DNA from: Labia minor
Lineage: Eukaryota > Arthropoda > Insecta > Dermaptera > Spongiphoridae
Assembly (NCBI GenBank): GCA_963082975.1
Contig: OY720350.1
Location: 46,330,734 to 46,394,733 of the forward strand
Length of the DNA: 64,000 nucleotides
Direction of reading: 5' to 3'
Positions 60,702 to 64,000 of this stretch are shown here, one piece after another. The first letter of the stretch is position 1. Each line of letters opens with the position of its first letter. Below the pieces are notes generated by a model. It did no database searches. It had not been told where the DNA came from and was given only the letters and a program-made list of their open reading frames with translations. The translations under genes were made by a program, and so were the position numbers.

Positions 60702-61714
60702 AACATGGCGGCAAATCTTTTCAATCTGTCAAATTTCAATAATTAATATTTAATCAACGAAGCACCGTAAAATTATATAATAGTAATGAAGATGAATCTA
60801 CGCTTCATGATGAATCTATTCGTATAGGTTTTATCTGTTGTTATGAGGCAAGATTTTTGTTGAACTGTAAAACTAAACCAATATTAAAATTAATTAAAAA
60901 TTTCCATTTAATGATACGAAAAAGCAATTTTATTTAGAATCTGGCTAAAATTATTGTCAATGGATTTGTCTTGGTCACAATTTACAAGATTTAGTCAAAA
61001 ATTTTACTAAAATGAAAACCTTTGATTAGATTGGTTTTTCTAATTTTTCAAAGCGTAATATAAATATGAGTTCCAAGTTTTATACTAATGTGAAGCGTTG
61101 GAGGGGTGGGCCCTCTCAGAGACATATAAGACATGTCTCACTCGTGAATTTACGGGGTTTTGCTTGTCGAAGGGTTGACGTAATCTGGATATATTTGAAT
61201 TAACCCCCGAAGGGGGTTAATTCAAATATATATAGGAGACTCTAAAGAGTCTCCTTTAAGAGACAAGATTTGAATTTTTTTTTCTTTTTAATGAAGCTAT
61301 GCTAGGTATTCTCCTTCATCCAAATAAATTTTATTTTTTGAATGATCAGGAGAGGGGGGGGGGGGAGAGTAAGAGTAAGGGAATGGATGGAAAGGAATCA
61401 ACGGGTAAAGACATGATTCCTCTAGGTAGAAGAGGGAAATCATGGGCTCACGTGAGGGCAGGGACGCCAATCCCTGAAATAGAATTCTTTTCTACTGGGA
61501 TTATAGAAAAGAATCTACTCGCTACCCGGGATATTATTTTTAAATTTATTAAAAAATAATTTTAGATCATAATCATCCTATATGTTATTACATCTTTTAT
61601 ATACCATATATTTATATTTTTCTTATCCCGATAATTTATATACTTTTTATCCAAGGGGTTCCCTTTCTCAAAACACCATTTACTCATAGACTACTCTACC
61701 CAAATTTCGCCTCT
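60702..61714 (+). repeat. Palindrome-bearing repeat family, copy beta
   Basis: Aligns to copy alpha from CAACATGGC onward. The first 300 bp are diverged, while the palindromes and distal part are well conserved. Its first stem has the paired change described under findings. It ends GACTACTCTACCCAAATTTC and GCCTCT, as does alpha. Confidence 0.8.
61189..61255. repeat. Adjacent palindromes in copy beta
   Basis: 20-bp stem 61189-61208 with 61212-61231, loop GAA. Relative to alpha the base at 61201 is T instead of A and its partner at 61219 is A instead of T. The second palindrome, at 61234-61255, is identical to that of alpha. Confidence 0.9.
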
Positions 61715-61948
61715 ACCTCCCCCTCCTCTCATATCCATTCCAAAATGAAGTATTTATTTTAATTGAAGTTATAAATTTAAATGAAAAATAACAGCCCTTC
61801 CATTTACAATTTTTTTAATAAATGATTGACTAGATATTATAATTAGAAAGGTAATATTTTCAAAATTAGTGATAGAATCGATTTGAAATCTAAAAAGGGA
61901 TATTTGAAAAAATAAGATAAAATAAATAAATAAATATTAATGTATTTG
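61715..61948. other. Short AT-rich spacer
   Basis: Begins with a C-rich patch (CTCCCCCTCCTCTC) and is otherwise AT-rich. No features were recognised. Confidence 0.4.
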
Positions 61949-62965
61949 TGTTACGGTAAATGTCCACTCTTGGGAAATGTATACATTTTCTGGTAAATGT
62001 GTACATTTCCCAAGAGTGTACATTTACTGTAACAAAAGTTAGGTATAAGTAAACTGAATATAATTTATATGTACATTTCCCGGCAAATGTGTACACCTGC
62101 CTTTACGTTTTGGTAAATGTTATCTTCGTATTTTAAGGAAAGGTGGAATACAAGTAAATTAAAAATGTTGTTGCAGTAAAAAAAAATTTATTTAAATAAA
62201 CATAATACAAAAAGCTTTAATAACGAAAATTATTTTAATTCAAAAATGTGAATGAGAAACAAAACATACTTATTACATATAATATGTCGTAGCTTATGAT
62301 CCCAATATTCATAAATACTATTTTCGTCCTAGTTTTTTAGGACCAATACGATCGGAATCAAACAAATAATTATAATATTAATATTTTTTTATTATAACAG
62401 TTAAATTTTATAAAATTATATAGGAACATATAGAAATTTCATAATGAAGAAAGTGCTATTTATTTGAGCAAGAATTGCTATTGTGGCACTTGGAATTACA
62501 TAATATTCCAGCATTTTTACAACTGCATTTTTTTGAGGAACATGTTCCTTTACAGATGCATCTTTTAAAACCTTGGCCACCAGTAAGGGACTGCATTCCT
62601 ATAATTTCTCTTACCGATTTCTCAACATCTTGAGGAACATCTTCGTATGATATAAACTTTTGTTCACAAATGGCGAATTCATGCCTAGAATAAGATTGTT
62701 TTAAAATTCCCTGTTTAGTTCCTAATTTATATAAATTTTTATCGTCATCTCTAGACAAAACAACGCAAATCAAATTTTTGGGATCCGTTTTACCACGTAT
62801 GCTCACATTTACCAAAACGACATGGTCATTGTGAATTCAATGTACATTTCCCTTATTTGAAATTGTAAATGTTAGTTGAATGCACATTACCCAAATGAGG
62901 AGGCTAATGTGCACATTTACCGGAAAATGTGTACATTTGCCACAATATCTACTTTTACCGTAACA
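61949..62965 (-). mobile_element. Ginger-like DNA transposon, non-autonomous
   Basis: Ends TGTTACGGTAAA and TTTTACCGTAACA are inverted repeats starting TGT. Both subterminal regions hold several variants of GGTAAATGTGTACATTTCCC in both orientations, likely transposase-binding arrays. Flanks TTTG and TATG are a weak match to the 4-bp duplications known for Ginger. The only coding remnant is a C-terminal cysteine-rich domain; the integrase core is deleted. Confidence 0.7.
62456..62815 (-). pseudogene. KRBA2/Ginger-type integrase C-terminal domain
   Basis: The open frame reads VVLSRDDDKNLYKLGTKQGI, then LKQSYSRHEFAICEQKF, SVREIIGMQSLTGGQGFKRC and ICKGTCSSKKCSCKNAGILC, with NSKCHNSNSC near the stop. 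The C-x-C-x3-C...C-x-C...C-x3-C cluster and GQG(F/Y).RC motif match the tail of integrase-derived proteins of the KRBA2 type found in Ginger elements. The frame is open through the normal stop. A start and the DDE core are missing. Confidence 0.75.
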
Positions 62966-63058
62966 TATGTATATATATATTTTAATTTTCTTTTGTATTT
63001 TTATTATCTAAGTAATTAATAAATTAACATAATACTAATAAAATTAATTAATATTCAT

Positions 63059-64000
63059 AATAATTAATTTAAATAATATTATATTAAGCTTTATAATTAT
63101 ATTATTAATTAAAAATCTAAAGAATAAAATTATAAAAAATAAACAAATTGAAAGATTTGAACTCAGACAAAAGAATTACTAATCATAGACCTATCCGTTG
63201 CGACTGTGCTATCAACTAGTAAAAACATAGGAAAGAAATCCACTTGAAGGCTACGAAAATTCAGCCCATAAGCAATACATGGCAAAGACTTTATTCATTA
63301 AATATTGATTAAACAAAGAAAAATAATCATGGAAATAATTATAATACAAGAAATACAAGAATCAAAGATAATCTTGTATTGAGAGAAGAGATATGCAAAG
63401 AATAATCATTTAATATAATTAATCAAAACATTCGACGTCATTCAACATGGCAGCCGAAATCACATTGCAACTGTCAAAATTCAATAATTAATATTTAATT
63501 AAGGAAGCATCATAAAATTATATAATGCTAGTGAAAATGAATCTACATTGAATAACGAGTATTTTGATATGCGTTTTATATATTGTTATCAGAAAATGTT
63601 TATTTCAAGTGTAAACATGATACCAAATAAAAATTAATTATAATTTTCATTTATATTTCACTAAAAATCCATTTTATTGAAAATCTGGCGAAAATTCTGT
63701 TGTATCTTTTTACTTTTATTCATTTTTTATGAAATTTTGTTATTAATTTGTATAAACTGAATCCAATTGAATAGAAGTGTTTCTGCTAATTTTCCAAATC
63801 GTTCTATAAATATGAGTTCCAAATTTTTACTAGTATGAAGCGTAGGAGAGGTGGGTCCTCTCAGAGGCACATAGGACATGTCTCACTTGTGAATATACCG
63901 GGTTTTGCTAGTTGGAGAATTGACGTGACCTGGATATATTTGAATAAACCCCCTTCGGGGGTTTATTCAAATATATATAGGAGACTCTAAAGAGTCTCCT
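63059..64000 (+). repeat. Palindrome-bearing repeat family, copy gamma, cut by the window edge
   Basis: 942 bp, the same length as 24496-25437 and nearly identical, including the tRNA-like minus-strand stretch (about 63150-63235) and the CATTCGACGTCATTCAACATGG block. The distal part lies outside the window. Confidence 0.9.
63934..64000. repeat. Adjacent palindromes in copy gamma
   Basis: 20-bp stem 63934-63953 with 63957-63976. The loop is TTC, the reverse complement of the GAA loop in the other copies. The second palindrome, at 63979-64000, is unchanged. Confidence 0.9.

Noticed and set aside
60527-60739. Pro/Ser-rich 70-codon frame
   Set aside because: It arises from the G-rich patch upstream of and into copy beta, with no similarity or splice context.

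Overview
The window looks like nuclear DNA of an arthropod, most likely an insect. It is very AT-rich, its genes are split by short and very long introns with GT/AG borders, and it is crowded with eukaryotic mobile elements: non-autonomous Helitrons of the Helentron type, hAT, mariner, pogo/Tigger-like and Ginger-like DNA transposons, tRNA-derived SINEs and non-LTR retrotransposon relics. There is no bacterial gene organisation. Species cannot be named from the sequence.

Only two host genes can be supported. On the plus strand, positions 2030-5206 hold the last seven coding exons of UTP-glucose-1-phosphate uridylyltransferase (UGP2-like); the N-terminal exons lie left of the window. On the minus strand, five exons between 41060 and 17509 join in phase into a complete 442-residue reading frame, with a GC-rich first exon and putative promoter near 41061-41330 and introns of about 12.5 and 8.1 kb. 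I do not recognise that protein.

The remaining sequence is AT-rich spacer and mobile DNA. The commonest family (called HINE-1 here) has at least 14 full or partial copies. A second one (HINE-2) has three large copies and one scrap. Both have the architecture of Helentron-type Helitrons: a short inverted repeat that is terminal at one end and subterminal at the other, followed by a small hairpin. hAT elements with 8-bp target duplications lie at 1336-1616, 4058-4778 and 6602-7363; more degenerate ones lie at 14098-14364, 18613-18776, 23313-23478 and 58942-60325. Several insertions are nested: a SINE in a hAT element in a UGP2 intron, hAT elements inside HINE-1 copies, and a Tigger-like element inside an inverted-repeat element.

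The most unusual items are these. A 383-bp inverted repeat at 8795-9789 appears perfect and has a third, diverged copy in its loop. A three-member repeat family (24496-25918, 60702-61714, 63059-64000) has clustered palindromes with a compensatory base change and a flipped loop. In a tRNA-derived SINE pair (4196-4488, 16380-16615) the 5' end can pair with a downstream block and the pairing covaries. A Ginger-like element at 61949-62965 keeps only a cysteine-rich C-terminal domain.
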